Shown here piece after piece: positions 7,968 to 17,577 of a stretch of 64,000 bases of DNA (position 1 is its first letter; the number at the start of each line of letters is the position of its first letter). Made by a program: the position numbers and the translations under genes. The DNA lies in the NCBI RefSeq assembly GCF_001557875.1, contig NZ_LNRF01000014.1, positions 1 through 64,000 of the forward strand, read 5' to 3'. A model generated the notes under the pieces. It did no database searches. It saw nothing but the letters and a program-made list of their open reading frames with translations, and was not told the DNA's origin. This DNA comes from Vibrio splendidus (GTDB taxonomy: Bacteria > Pseudomonadota > Gammaproteobacteria > Enterobacterales > Vibrionaceae).

Positions 7968-9055
7968 TCGATGCCCTTAACCTCTTCCGTCAAAGCAAGG
8001 TCCAAAGGCGATACAGCCAGAATGTCATTGCTAACCGGCTTAGAGCTTTGAGTGATCAACGCGAGGCTAAAATATTCATAAGGACGAATGACCATCAAGC
8101 TACCCAGCGAGGTACTTGGTAACTGAACTTTATCGCTCGCCGCCGACTCTTTATAGCTGTACTCACCTTGCTTACCAAACACGACTGCACCACTTTCACT
8201 GAGCGTAAACATAGAGCCTTGGCGAAGGTTATCCTGTGAACCTTTGTTGATAACAACCACCTGATTCTTCGCGCGGTACTGGCTCCCATCTAATGAGCCA
8301 AAGATATTAGCAAACTGACCCGCCGCACTAGGTGCAGGGTAAAACGTGGTTGAGAGATTGACCTGATCGACTCCAAGCTCCGGCAACACTAGATCGTTAA
8401 GCAGCACCTCTTGCAGCTGAGTCTCTATCTGCAAGCCACTGAACTCATCATCGACTTCTTTTAGACGCGCCGTTGCGACCAAACGTAGCGAGGTCATACT
8501 CACTTGGGGTTGTTGCCTTTGATAAGTCTCGACAGCACGGTAGATACCCCATTTTTGATGCTGTTGGTTGCCCGAGATAAACAATCGGTCCTCACCCGAT
8601 AAGAAGCGTTTGCCATCGCTGGTTCCCAATACTCGTTGAGCCGATTGGATATCTTGCTGCTCAACCAAGCGATCAGATTGTAGATACGGCAGAACCAGTC
8701 CCTCATTGACGGTAGGCACCGCTTTCTTCTCCGAGACACGAATCTTAGGGCTCAGCTTGATAACCGGTTTAAGACTCAATACCGGCTCGCCATTAATCCA
8801 AACCAGCGACAATTTATCTCCGGGGTAAATAAGGTGAGGATTTTCTATCTCAGGGTTTACCTGCCATAACCTCGGCCACAGCCATGGGCTATCAAGATAC
8901 ATCGCGGAGATATCCCACAAAGTATCGCCCTTCACCACCACGTACGCCTCAGGTGCGCCCTGCTTTATGGTTAAGGGTTGAGCACTATTTTCAGCCGTAG
9001 CGGCGAACGAAAGAGAGGCACAAACAAGAGAAAAAATGGGAGAAAAATGACGCAT
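7964..9055 (-). CDS. Secreted LysM-domain protein
   Basis: A 363-residue exported protein. Residues 1-21 form a signal peptide ending at an AxA-type site (SFAATA). A LysM peptidoglycan-binding domain covers about 37-85 (YVVVKGDTLWDISAMYL...IYPGDKL). The remaining 270 residues have no motif I recognise. The family is conserved upstream of dprA in vibrios and other gamma-proteobacteria, and its role is unknown; cell-wall attachment is inferred from LysM. It diverges from def across a 140-bp promoter region. Confidence 0.88.
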   Translation of the reverse strand: MRHFSPIFSLVCASLSFAATAENSAQPLTIKQGAPEAYVVVKGDTLWDISAMYLDSPWLWPRLWQVNPEIENPHLIYPGDKLSLVWINGEPVLSLKPVIKLSPKIRVSEKKAVPTVNEGLVLPYLQSDRLVEQQDIQSAQRVLGTSDGKRFLSGEDRLFISGNQQHQKWGIYRAVETYQRQQPQVSMTSLRLVATARLKEVDDEFSGLQIETQLQEVLLNDLVLPELGVDQVNLSTTFYPAPSAAGQFANIFGSLDGSQYRAKNQVVVINKGSQDNLRQGSMFTLSESGAVVFGKQGEYSYKESAASDKVQLPSTSLGSLMVIRPYEYFSLALITQSSKPVSNDILAVSPLDLALTEEVKGIE

Positions 9056-9195
9056 GACCTAGGTTCCTTGGTCTGAATATATGACATCTGATTTGAGAAT
9101 TACCTTCAGGATGCTGTCATTTGACCTCTAAAATGTCTAGAATTGAGCCAACAAGGTTTAAGCTGTTTCGGCACAGTTCAATATTTCGAGTGTAT

Positions 9196-9708
9196 ATGTC
9201 TGTATTACAAGTATTAACATTACCAGATGATCGTCTACGTACCGTGGCGAAACCGGTAAAAGAAGTTACCCCAGAGATTCAAAAGTTCGTTGATGACATG
9301 ATTGAAACCATGTACGACGAAGAAGGTATCGGCCTTGCGGCAACGCAAGTGGATTTCCACCAGCGCATCGTTGTTATCGATATTTCAGAAACACGTGACG
9401 AACCTATGGTTCTAATCAACCCTGAAATTACCGACAAACGTGGCGAAGATGGTATCGAAGAAGGCTGTCTGTCTGTACCAGGCGCTCGAGCTCTAGTACC
9501 TCGCGCTGCAGAAGTAACGGTTAAAGCATTAGACCGTGACGGCAACGAATTCACATTCGACGCTGACGACCTTCTGGCTATCTGTGTTCAGCACGAACTT
9601 GACCACCTAGAAGGCAAGTTGTTTGTTGATTACCTATCGCCACTAAAGCGTAAACGTATCCAAGATAAGCTAGCGAAGATTAAACGTTTCAACGAGAAAC
9701 AGGGTTAA
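9196..9708 (+). CDS. def: Peptide deformylase
   Basis: A 170-residue metalloenzyme that removes the formyl group from N-terminal formylmethionine. The three family motifs are GIGLAATQ (about 44-51), EGCLSVP (about 89-95) and QHELDH (about 132-137), the last two supplying the Cys and two His metal ligands. The ATG at 9196 matches the family start (MSVLQVLTLPDDRLR); upstream in-frame codons look non-coding. fmt follows after 37 nt. Confidence 0.97.
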   Translation: MSVLQVLTLPDDRLRTVAKPVKEVTPEIQKFVDDMIETMYDEEGIGLAATQVDFHQRIVVIDISETRDEPMVLINPEITDKRGEDGIEEGCLSVPGARALVPRAAEVTVKALDRDGNEFTFDADDLLAICVQHELDHLEGKLFVDYLSPLKRKRIQDKLAKIKRFNEKQG

Positions 9709-9745
9709 TCACCGCTGCTATTACTAAATTAGAAGGAAGCCTACC

Positions 9746-10693
9746 TTGAGTCAGTCTTTAAGAATTGTCTTCGCAGGTACTCCGGATTTCGCCGCCCGTC
9801 ACTTGGCGGCGTTGTTGTCTTCGGAGCATGAAGTTATTGCTGTTTACACACAGCCAGATCGCCCAGCAGGCCGCGGTAAAAAACTCACTGCGAGCCCAGT
9901 AAAAAACATCGCACTTGAAAACAATATTCCGGTTTACCAACCAGAAAACTTCAAGTCAGATGAGGCTAAGCAAGAGCTAGCTGAATTGAACGCTGACATC
10001 ATGGTTGTTGTCGCTTACGGCTTATTGCTTCCGCAGGTTGTATTAGATACACCTCGCTTAGGTTGTATCAACGTACACGGCTCTATCCTACCGCGCTGGC
10101 GTGGTGCAGCTCCGATTCAACGCTCTATTTGGGCGGGTGATAAAGAGACAGGCGTGACGATCATGCAGATGGATATCGGCCTAGATACTGGCGACATGCT
10201 AAGTATCGCAACACTGCCTATCGAAGCGACAGATACCAGCGCATCAATGTACGAAAAGTTAGCGGGCCTTGGCCCTGATGCGCTTGTTGAATGTTTAGCG
10301 GACATCGCTTCTGGCAAAGCGGTTGCAGAGAAGCAAGACGATGAGCTTGCTAACTACGCGAAGAAGCTAAGCAAAGAAGAAGCGCGTATCAACTGGAGTG
10401 ATGAAGCTGTGCATATTGAGCGCTGCGTTCGTGCCTTCAACCCATGGCCAATGAGCCACTTTGAAGCTGCTGAGAACAGTATTAAAGTATGGCAAAGCCG
10501 TGTGGCAGAGCAAACTTCTGATAAGCCTGCAGGTACCATTCTGCAAGCGGATAAAACTGGTATCTATGTAGCGACAGGACAAGGCGTACTTGTTCTTGAA
10601 CAACTACAAGTTCCAGGCAAAAAAGCCATGTCAGTTCAGGATATCTTGAACTCACGTGCAAGCTGGTTTGAAGTTGGCACTCAACTTTCTTAA
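9746..10693 (+). CDS. fmt: Methionyl-tRNA formyltransferase
   Basis: Formylates Met-tRNAfMet with 10-formyl-THF. The 315-residue protein has the formyltransferase core with VHGSILPRWRGAAPIQ (about 110-125) and the downstream GLDTGDM catalytic-Asp motif, then the C-terminal tRNA-binding domain from about 205. The start codon is TTG, about 6 nt after an AGGAAG Shine-Dalgarno, giving MSQSLRIVFAGTPDFAARH, the normal family start. It acts in the opposite sense to its operon partner def. Confidence 0.97.
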   Translation: MSQSLRIVFAGTPDFAARHLAALLSSEHEVIAVYTQPDRPAGRGKKLTASPVKNIALENNIPVYQPENFKSDEAKQELAELNADIMVVVAYGLLLPQVVLDTPRLGCINVHGSILPRWRGAAPIQRSIWAGDKETGVTIMQMDIGLDTGDMLSIATLPIEATDTSASMYEKLAGLGPDALVECLADIASGKAVAEKQDDELANYAKKLSKEEARINWSDEAVHIERCVRAFNPWPMSHFEAAENSIKVWQSRVAEQTSDKPAGTILQADKTGIYVATGQGVLVLEQLQVPGKKAMSVQDILNSRASWFEVGTQLS

Positions 10694-10812
10694 CCACTTT
10701 AAAGCTACTCACTGTGTACTTAAAAACGTGTAGCTTATAAAAACACTGTTTAGAAAACCTTTACGAGGGCAGAGATGTCCTCATGTATTCAAATAAATAT
10801 TCGGTATCCCTC

Positions 10813-12093
10813 ATGAATGTTCGCGCTGCTGCTGCAAATGTCCTATTCCAAGTTGTCGATAAAGGCCACTCTCTTTCACACGCTCTCCCTGCGGCTCAAA
10901 AAACGATCCGTCCGCGAGACCATGCTCTACTGCAAGAGATTTGCTACGGCGCACTTCGTTACCTGCCTCGTTTAGAGTCAATCGCTAACGAACTGATGGA
11001 AAACCCGCTAAAAGGTAAAAAGCGTGTATTCCACCACCTAATCTTGGTGGGCATTTACCAACTAAGCTTCATGCGTATCCCTTCGCATGCCGCGGTTGCT
11101 GAAACGGTTGAGGGTACTAAAACACTACGCGGCCCAAGCCTTAGTGGTTTGATCAACGCAGTGCTACGTAGCTATCTACGTGACCAAGAAGAACTAGACG
11201 AGAAAGCCGTTAGCCACAATGCAGGCAAATACGGCCACCCAAGTTGGATTCTAAAAATGCTTCAAGAGAGCTACCCAGAACAATGGGAGCAACTGGTTGA
11301 AGCAAACAACAGCAAGGCACCAATGTGGCTGCGCGTTAACCGCCAACACCACACACGTGACGAGTATGTTGAACTGCTTAAAAACGAAAACATTGAATAC
11401 ACATTGCACCCTGAAGCAGCCGATGCCATAAAATTAGCGGCACCTTGTGATGTAACTTTGCTTCCTGGCTTCGACAGAGGTTGGGTATCTGTGCAAGACG
11501 CTGCTGCTCAGCTTTCGGTTGATTACCTAACACCAAAAAATGGTGAGCTGATCCTAGATTGCTGTGCTGCGCCAGGTGGTAAAACGGCACACATTCTTGA
11601 GCATACCAACGATACTGAAGTGGTTGCGATTGACTGCGACATTAAACGCCTAGACCGTGTTTACGATAACCTTGAGCGCCTACAATTGCGTGCCGACGTA
11701 ATTTGTGGCGATGCTCGTTACCCTGAAGAGTGGTGGATGGGTGATAAGTTCGACCGTATTCTGCTTGATGCACCTTGTTCAGCGACCGGCGTAATTCGCC
11801 GTCACCCTGACATCAAGTGGCTACGTCGTGCATCTGACATTGATGCACTGGCTGAACTGCAAAGCGAGATTATGGATGCAATGTGGCGTCAGCTGAAAGA
11901 AGGCGGCACTATGGTTTATGCGACATGTTCTATCACGCCGCAAGAAAACGTGCTGCAAGTGAAAGCGTTCCTAGCACGTACAGAGAACGCAACGCTGGTT
12001 GGGTCTGATATCGAAAATCCGGGTCGTCAAATACTGCCTGGGGAAGAAGATATGGATGGCTTCTACTACGCAGTTCTAGTAAAACAGGCATAA
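10813..12093 (+). CDS. rsmB: 16S rRNA m5C967 methyltransferase
   Basis: A 426-residue SAM-dependent methyltransferase. The N-terminal NusB-like RNA-binding domain covers about 1-140. The catalytic domain carries DCCAAPGGKT (SAM-binding, about 244-253), DAPCSATG (about 313-320) and YATCSITPQEN (about 370-380), giving the two cysteines used by m5C RNA methylases. The start at 10813 (MNVRAAAANVLFQVV) fits the family; an ATG 30 nt upstream (10783) is also possible. Third gene of the def-fmt-rsmB run. Confidence 0.95.
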   Translation: MNVRAAAANVLFQVVDKGHSLSHALPAAQKTIRPRDHALLQEICYGALRYLPRLESIANELMENPLKGKKRVFHHLILVGIYQLSFMRIPSHAAVAETVEGTKTLRGPSLSGLINAVLRSYLRDQEELDEKAVSHNAGKYGHPSWILKMLQESYPEQWEQLVEANNSKAPMWLRVNRQHHTRDEYVELLKNENIEYTLHPEAADAIKLAAPCDVTLLPGFDRGWVSVQDAAAQLSVDYLTPKNGELILDCCAAPGGKTAHILEHTNDTEVVAIDCDIKRLDRVYDNLERLQLRADVICGDARYPEEWWMGDKFDRILLDAPCSATGVIRRHPDIKWLRRASDIDALAELQSEIMDAMWRQLKEGGTMVYATCSITPQENVLQVKAFLARTENATLVGSDIENPGRQILPGEEDMDGFYYAVLVKQA

Positions 12094-12099
12094 CAACTA

Positions 12100-12136
12100 A
12101 CAGCGGCTAAGAATTTATTTCTTAGCCGCTGTTTCT
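12100..12136 (+). terminator. Intrinsic terminator after rsmB
   Basis: A 14-bp perfect stem (ACAGCGGCTAAGAA and its complement, loop TTTAT) is followed by TTCTTT. It suggests that trkA is partly uncoupled from def-fmt-rsmB and has its own promoter in the 66 bp before it. Confidence 0.85.
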
Positions 12137-12202
12137 TTCTAGTGCATTATCAAAACAAAGTTAGATAACTAGAATTACCACGGTAAAGAAAAGAGAAAGG
12201 CT

Positions 12203-13579
12203 ATGAAGATCATTATCCTAGGTGCTGGACAAGTTGGCGGCACCCTTGCTGAAAACCTGGTTGGTGAAAACAACGACATCACCATTGTCGACCGTAATGC
12301 TGACCGACTTCGTGAACTTCAGGATAAGTACGACCTTAGGGTTGTAAACGGTTATGCCAGCCACCCAAACACACTACGTGAGGCGGGTGCGCAAGATGCC
12401 GACATGTTGGTTGCTGTAACCAACATGGATGAAACCAACATGGCTGCATGTCAGGTTGCCTTCTCTCTTTTCAACACACCAAACCGAATTGCCCGTATTC
12501 GTTCTCCAGAATATCTGGAAGAGAAAGAAGCGCTATTCAAATCTGGCGCTATCCCCGTCGATCACCTGATCGCACCGGAAGAACTGGTGACCAGCTACAT
12601 TGAGCGTTTGATCCAATACCCAGGCGCACTACAAGTGGTGAGCTTTGCAGAACAGAAAGTCAGCCTAGTGGCGGTAAAAGCTTACTACGGTGGTCCACTG
12701 GTTGGTAATGCCCTGTCTGCTTTGCGTGAGCACATGCCGCACATCGATACGCGTGTGGCGGCTATCTTCCGTCAAGGTCGCCCTATTCGCCCGCAAGGCA
12801 CCACCATCATTGAAGCCGATGATGAAGTGTTCTTCGTAGCGGCAAGTAACCACATCCGCTCAGTCATGAGTGAGCTACAACGCCTAGAAAAACCGTACCG
12901 CCGCATCATGATTGTTGGTGGTGGTAACATCGGTGCAAGCCTAGCGAAACGCCTTGAGCAGAGCTACAGCATCAAGCTTATCGAACGCAGCTACACGCGT
13001 GCAGAGAAGCTGTCTGAAGAATTAGAAAACACCATCGTATTCTGTGGTGACGCCGCAGACCAAGAGCTGCTAACCGAAGAGAATATCGATCAAGTTGATG
13101 TATTCATTGCCCTAACCAATGAAGATGAAACCAACATCATGTCAGCAATGCTGGCTAAGCGCATGGGTGCCAAGAAGGTAATGGTACTGATTCAGCGCGG
13201 TGCTTATGTCGACCTTGTACAAGGTGGCGTGATTGATATTGCAATCTCCCCACAACAGGCGACCATTTCTGCGCTACTTACTCACGTTCGTCGTGCTGAT
13301 ATTGTTAACGTATCCTCTCTACGTCGCGGCGCTGCTGAGGCAATCGAAGCCATTGCCCACGGTGACGAAACCACATCGAAAGTCGTTGGCCGAGCGATTG
13401 GCGATATCAAACTACCACCGGGCACCACCATTGGTGCCATTGTTCGCGGAGAAGAAGTACTTATCGCGCACGATAGAACCGTAATCGAACAGGATGACCA
13501 CGTAGTGATGTTCCTAGTGGACAAGAAATACGTACCTGATGTTGAGTCTCTATTCCAACCGAGCCCGTTCTTCTTATAG
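12203..13579 (+). CDS. trkA: Trk potassium uptake regulatory subunit TrkA
   Basis: The peripheral NAD(H)/nucleotide-binding subunit that gates the TrkH potassium channel. Two RCK repeats are clear: GAGQVGGTLAENL at residues 7-19 and GGGNIGASLAKRL near 239-251, each followed by an RCK-C half. The 458-residue length is normal. trkH follows after 81 nt, and the two proteins act as one complex at the inner membrane. Confidence 0.96.
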   Translation: MKIIILGAGQVGGTLAENLVGENNDITIVDRNADRLRELQDKYDLRVVNGYASHPNTLREAGAQDADMLVAVTNMDETNMAACQVAFSLFNTPNRIARIRSPEYLEEKEALFKSGAIPVDHLIAPEELVTSYIERLIQYPGALQVVSFAEQKVSLVAVKAYYGGPLVGNALSALREHMPHIDTRVAAIFRQGRPIRPQGTTIIEADDEVFFVAASNHIRSVMSELQRLEKPYRRIMIVGGGNIGASLAKRLEQSYSIKLIERSYTRAEKLSEELENTIVFCGDAADQELLTEENIDQVDVFIALTNEDETNIMSAMLAKRMGAKKVMVLIQRGAYVDLVQGGVIDIAISPQQATISALLTHVRRADIVNVSSLRRGAAEAIEAIAHGDETTSKVVGRAIGDIKLPPGTTIGAIVRGEEVLIAHDRTVIEQDDHVVMFLVDKKYVPDVESLFQPSPFFL

Positions 13580-13660
13580 CCTTGTTCTCGTAAGCATCGT
13601 TCTCGCAACTTTCTTTTTGTGGGAACGGCGCTCCGACACAAAGCGATGGTCTATTAAGCT

Positions 13661-15106
13661 ATGGTCAACTTTCGTCCGATATTATTAGTGATAGGGTTAG
13701 TGTTATCAAAACTCGCCCTTTTCATGTACATCCCCACATTGGTTGCCTTTTTCACAGGCACCGGTGGCTTCCTCGAGTTTGGTCAATCAGTAGTGATCAC
13801 GCACATTATGGCGTTCATCTGCTTGAGCTTGGGCCGCTCCGCTAAGTTCCGACTTGGGGTGCGGGACATGTTCCTGATCACCTCTCTGGTATGGACAATA
13901 GCCAGTGCCTTTGCTGCACTGCCGTTTGTCTTCATCAACCACATCAGCTTCACTGACGCCTATTTTGAAACCATGTCTGGTATCACCACAACAGGCTCAA
14001 CCGTATTAAGCGGCTTAGACAGCATGGCACCAAGCATTCTGCTGTGGCGCTCAATACTGCAATGGTTAGGTGGCATCGGCTTCATCGTTATGGCGGTTGC
14101 GGTTCTGCCAATGCTCAACGTCGGTGGTATGCGCCTGTTCCAAACCGAATCATCCGATTGGTCAGATAAAAGTAGCCCTCGAGCAAAAACAGTCGCGAAA
14201 AACATCGTGGCGGTTTATCTGGTTCTAACTGGCTTATGCATCATTAGTTACCTGTTTGCAGGCATGGGTATCTTTGACGCGATCAATCACGCCTTCACGA
14301 CACTTTCTACAGGTGGTTACTCAACATCAGATGGCTCGATGAACCACTTCTCTAACAGTGCTCACTGGGTGGGAACCCTGTTCATGTTCCTTGGCGGTTT
14401 GCCATTCCTACTGTTTGTTAGCGCACTGCGTGGTAGAAAACTCTCAATCCTATATAAAGATGCGCAAGTGAGAGGCTTCACATATCTATTCTTGGTCACC
14501 AGTGCCGTAATATCGACATGGTTGGTGGTTAGAGATGGCTACACAGTCATGGATGCGATGCGTGTTTCGATGTTCAATATCGTATCCGTGGTCACCACAA
14601 CCGGTTTTGGCTTAGAAGACTTCACCGCGTGGGGCGCTTTACCTACCACGCTGTTTGCCTTTTTAATGATGGCGGGCGCATGCTCGGGTTCAACCTCTGG
14701 CGGTATCAAAATCTTCCGCTTCCAGATCGCAATGACCATGCTTCATAAACAGATGATGAAGCTAATCCACCCATCGGGTGTATTTGTTCAACGCTACAAC
14801 CAACGACCAGTGAATGATGACATTGTGCGTTCACTGGTCGCATTTGGTTTGATGTTCTTTATTACGATTATCTTAATTGCTGGTGGTTTGAGTGCGATGG
14901 GGTTAGACCCAATAACAAGCATCTCAGGTGCTATCACAGCCGTAGCCAACGTGGGCCCAGGTATGGGCAGCGTGATCGGTCCAACGGGGAACTTTGCGCC
15001 GCTGCCAGACGCTGCTAAGTGGTTATTAAGCCTTGGCATGTTGATGGGAAGACTCGAGATACTGACGCTGATCGTTCTTTTCTTCCCGGCCTTCTGGCGA
15101 CGCTAA
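13661..15106 (+). CDS. trkH: Trk potassium uptake protein TrkH
   Basis: A 481-residue integral inner-membrane potassium translocator of the SKT superfamily. Four pore-loop repeats with selectivity-filter glycines are visible: TTTGSTVLSG (about 109), TLSTGGYSTS (about 220), TTTGFGLED (about 311) and the VANVGPGMG loop (about 428). About ten hydrophobic segments alternate with them. The start MVNFRPILLVIGLVLSKLALFMY is typical. Confidence 0.96.
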   Translation: MVNFRPILLVIGLVLSKLALFMYIPTLVAFFTGTGGFLEFGQSVVITHIMAFICLSLGRSAKFRLGVRDMFLITSLVWTIASAFAALPFVFINHISFTDAYFETMSGITTTGSTVLSGLDSMAPSILLWRSILQWLGGIGFIVMAVAVLPMLNVGGMRLFQTESSDWSDKSSPRAKTVAKNIVAVYLVLTGLCIISYLFAGMGIFDAINHAFTTLSTGGYSTSDGSMNHFSNSAHWVGTLFMFLGGLPFLLFVSALRGRKLSILYKDAQVRGFTYLFLVTSAVISTWLVVRDGYTVMDAMRVSMFNIVSVVTTTGFGLEDFTAWGALPTTLFAFLMMAGACSGSTSGGIKIFRFQIAMTMLHKQMMKLIHPSGVFVQRYNQRPVNDDIVRSLVAFGLMFFITIILIAGGLSAMGLDPITSISGAITAVANVGPGMGSVIGPTGNFAPLPDAAKWLLSLGMLMGRLEILTLIVLFFPAFWRR

Positions 15107-15132
15107 TTGCACGAATATTTAAGGAAACAGAT

Positions 15133-15708
15133 ATGAAATCATACCTACTTATCGCAAGCGCACTGCTGAGCAGTTCAGCCTTCGCCGACCAAATGGTCAC
15201 ACTGCCTGATGGCAAGCAAGTGTTACTCAAAGATGATTTTACGTGGCAATACGTGGCGCCACAGCAAACGGAAGCAGCAGCGACAACATCAGAGGTCACC
15301 GTGCCCGTTGCAGCCCCCCCTGTCGTAGCCGTACCTGTCGCAACGAACACGCGTGGCACTACGATTGTGGTTAATAGTAAGAAGCCAAGCTTACAGCTGT
15401 CTCAATCAGGAGTGGATGTTGTGCTGGGTGCAAGTCGCTATGAAGATGGTGAGCTTATCATTCCGACAGCCATCACCAATCAAGGCACTCAAGCTGTCAT
15501 TTTGGTATCACTTAACATCAGCGTATTTACTACAGAAGGTGAGTTGTTGGCAGAAGAAGAAGTTGCTGTGTGGAAATCAATCAAACGAATGGCCGACACA
15601 TACCTACGACCAAAGACGGGGGAAGAAGGCAAGCTAATCAAGATCGACCTAGAACAACACCCTGAATATCAGATTAAAGCTGAGATTACTGAAGTACTGG
15701 CTCGCTAA
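15133..15708 (+). CDS. DUF3157 family exported protein
   Basis: A 191-residue protein with a signal peptide (1-19, ending SSSAFA), then DGKQVLLKDDFTWQYV (about 26-41), an Ala/Pro/Val-rich linker (about 45-75), and a beta-rich C-terminal part. I recognise it as the DUF3157 family of vibrios; no function is established. The start at 15133 is supported by AAGGAAAC upstream and by the signal peptide; longer in-frame versions would overlap trkH. It follows trkH by 26 nt and overlaps the convergent trhA by 4 nt. Confidence 0.82.
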   Translation: MKSYLLIASALLSSSAFADQMVTLPDGKQVLLKDDFTWQYVAPQQTEAAATTSEVTVPVAAPPVVAVPVATNTRGTTIVVNSKKPSLQLSQSGVDVVLGASRYEDGELIIPTAITNQGTQAVILVSLNISVFTTEGELLAEEEVAVWKSIKRMADTYLRPKTGEEGKLIKIDLEQHPEYQIKAEITEVLAR

Positions 15709-16358
15709 ACCGGAGTCACGTACAAATAAATCGCGAAGAAATGGCAAGCGCAACCCGCCAATACAAACAAGTGCCAGATGGCATGGTTGTAAGGGATGCG
15801 TTTTGCCACATAGAAAATAACACCCAACGAGTAGATCACACCGCCGAGCGCCAATAACACCAAGCCGCCCATCTCGATACTCATCGCCAGTTGATACACC
15901 ACAATCAACGACAACCAGCCCATCGCTAAATAAATGAACAGCGATAGGCGCTTAAACCGATAGACGAAGGCTATCTTCATGATGATACCGACCAGCGCAA
16001 TTCCCCAAATAACCGCCATCAAGCCCATCGCCAATGGGGTTCTTAAACCAACCAATAAAAACGGCGTGTAGCTACCTGCGATCAGTAAATAAATCGCACA
16101 GTGATCGAGGGTTTTTAATAAACGCTTGGTTTTTTCTGTAGTGATCGAGTGATAAAGCGTGGAAGCAAGGAAGAGCAGGATAATGCTGCTGCCGTAGATT
16201 GCCATACTGGCAACCGTCAGCATGTCTGCTTGATAATCAAACGCGCGGATCAGCAACAAAATTAGGCCAACCACGCCAAGCACGACGCCCAAGCCATGGG
16301 TTATCGCATTAGCGCGTTCTTCGATGTCGCTGTATTCGCTAGCTGATGATGCAGACAT
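15705..16358 (-). CDS. trhA: PAQR family membrane protein (hemolysin III / TrhA)
   Basis: A 217-residue polytopic membrane protein with seven predicted helices, of the hemolysin III/YqfA branch of the PAQR family. Conserved family features are EERANAITHGLG near residues 13-24, LYHSI in the second helix region, DHCAIYLLIAGSYTPF (about 92-107) and the C-terminal HAIWHLFVLAGCACHF (about 190-205), which supply the His and Asp residues of the PAQR metal site. E. coli TrhA is linked to membrane-fluidity homeostasis. The ATG at 16358 is preferred to one 27 nt upstream. Confidence 0.9.
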   Translation of the reverse strand: MSASSASEYSDIEERANAITHGLGVVLGVVGLILLLIRAFDYQADMLTVASMAIYGSSIILLFLASTLYHSITTEKTKRLLKTLDHCAIYLLIAGSYTPFLLVGLRTPLAMGLMAVIWGIALVGIIMKIAFVYRFKRLSLFIYLAMGWLSLIVVYQLAMSIEMGGLVLLALGGVIYSLGVIFYVAKRIPYNHAIWHLFVLAGCACHFFAIYLYVTPV

Positions 16359-16502
16359 GAGTATCCTACTAGAGTAAATGTTCAATTGACCTAGTATTGC
16401 ACATTAAGCTTACACGTGTAAGCTTAAATTTTTATGACATCAATGTCGTCTAAACGGTGTGATGAGGCTAGGCTCTCCAAAGCTAAAAAACCAAAAAGCG
16501 AA

Positions 16503-17294
16503 TTAAGAGGCGCTATCTAGATACTCAAGTACCATCTTGCCAGCTTCTTCCGGAGAGGTATCGAGTGGCACACTCAATTGACGCTGTAGCTGACCCACTC
16601 CCAACAAGCTCGCCAACATGCCTTTGGCACCGTCGCGATTGCGGTCTATCTCAAACCAAAGCTTAAGTTCAGTTTCATCACGATGAGCAACAACCTCAAG
16701 CTCCCGCCAGCGGCCGTGATAAGGACCAGTCGTCGGAACAAACTCAAACTCTTGAACGAACGGCAGTTCAAAACCTTCTACCGCTTCACATTCCACTTGG
16801 CGAATGCGCAGGCCTTGGGCTTCAAGTTCGTTAAAAATACCATCGAGGAGTGCATCAGGACGAACCGTTAAGATATCTTTATCCGATGGATCAATCGCCA
16901 TCGCAATGTCCAGCCCGGTTTCAAGCCACACCTTTGAGTCACCAATCGTGACCGGTGTATTCAGCGGGACATCAAACTCACATTCAAAATCACGGGTTTC
17001 ACCCGGCTGAATAACAAAGGCATACGGCAGACTCCATTTTGCTAATGAATAGGTCTGGTGCATACGGCGTGTTTGACCGCCCTCTTGCCTTTGTGAGTTC
17101 ATGGTGACTTCTTTTACGTAACGACAACACAGATTAAGATCGATGTTGTCGATCTCCTGTGGCTGAGCGCCACCATACACATGCACAATAATGCTCGCCT
17201 TCTGCCCTGGATACAGCACTTCCTGTTGCAACACAGAATCGACCTTGGCCGACCCAATACCAAAACTTGCTAACGTTTTCTTTAAGAACGACAT
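16503..17294 (-). CDS. spo0M: Sporulation-control-like protein Spo0M (arrestin-fold)
   Basis: A 263-residue protein of the SpoOM family, known from Bacillus Spo0M and common in non-sporulating bacteria, where its role is unclear. The N-terminal part (MSFLKKTLASFGIGSAKVDSVL) is followed by beta-sandwich segments (VYGG, PGETRDFECEFDVP) typical of arrestin-like folds. The start at 17294 is set by AAAGGAGG six to seven nt upstream. No signal peptide or membrane segment. It is a single gene diverging from the small-ORF region at 17443-17775. Confidence 0.88.
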   Translation of the reverse strand: MSFLKKTLASFGIGSAKVDSVLQQEVLYPGQKASIIVHVYGGAQPQEIDNIDLNLCCRYVKEVTMNSQRQEGGQTRRMHQTYSLAKWSLPYAFVIQPGETRDFECEFDVPLNTPVTIGDSKVWLETGLDIAMAIDPSDKDILTVRPDALLDGIFNELEAQGLRIRQVECEAVEGFELPFVQEFEFVPTTGPYHGRWRELEVVAHRDETELKLWFEIDRNRDGAKGMLASLLGVGQLQRQLSVPLDTSPEEAGKMVLEYLDSAS

Positions 17295-17442
17295 ATGCAC
17301 CTCCTTTAAAGCATCATCTTAAGCCTGAAAGAGGTTCAAACTCAAATATACTGCTCACACTATTTTAGCTCTAATATCGTTTAATTATCACTCAGGCGTC
17401 GATCGATAACTTAGATAGTGATAATCTAAGCCTTGATATGCA

Positions 17443-17457
17443 TGCATATCATTATCC
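17443..17457 (+). promoter_or_regulatory. Possible Fur-like site
   Basis: TGCATATCATTATCC matches 11 of 15 positions of the 7-1-7 Fur motif TGATAATCATTATCA. It overlaps a perfect 16-bp palindrome GATATGCATGCATATC (17435-17450). It lies between spo0M and a pair of small ORFs. The match is moderate and AT-rich intergenic DNA gives chance hits, so this is a suggestion only. Confidence 0.3.
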
Positions 17458-17521
17458 TGATTTATTCTTCGGATTGGCGAAAGCCAGACGAGTGACGCTT
17501 CAAACAATTGAGGTAGAGCTC

Positions 17522-17569
17522 ATGGTAAATCAGGCCATTAGATTGGCAATGGATATGCCTGACCGTTAG
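17522..17569 (+). CDS. Possible 15-residue upstream ORF
   Basis: An ATG preceded by GAGG with an 8-nt gap opens a 15-codon frame, MVNQAIRLAMDMPDR, ending TAG at 17567-17569. Eight nt later the next small ORF begins, a spacing that allows coupled translation. It could be a regulatory leader peptide, or the start of a decayed gene. I do not recognise it. Confidence 0.35.
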   Translation: MVNQAIRLAMDMPDR

Positions 17570-17577
17570 GTAAATTA

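Noticed and set aside
13282..13641. 119-codon minus-strand ORF opposite trkA
   Set aside because: Covers the conserved TrkA C-terminus in antisense and has no promoter or ribosome site.
17413..17427. Second Fur-like half-site (GTGATAATC)
   Set aside because: Only one arm matches; the other half has no similarity to the consensus.
17460..17577. Riboswitch (c-di-GMP-I or similar) before the small basic ORF
   Set aside because: Small GNRA-capped helices are present, but the conserved GEMM core elements are missing and no other class that I know fits.
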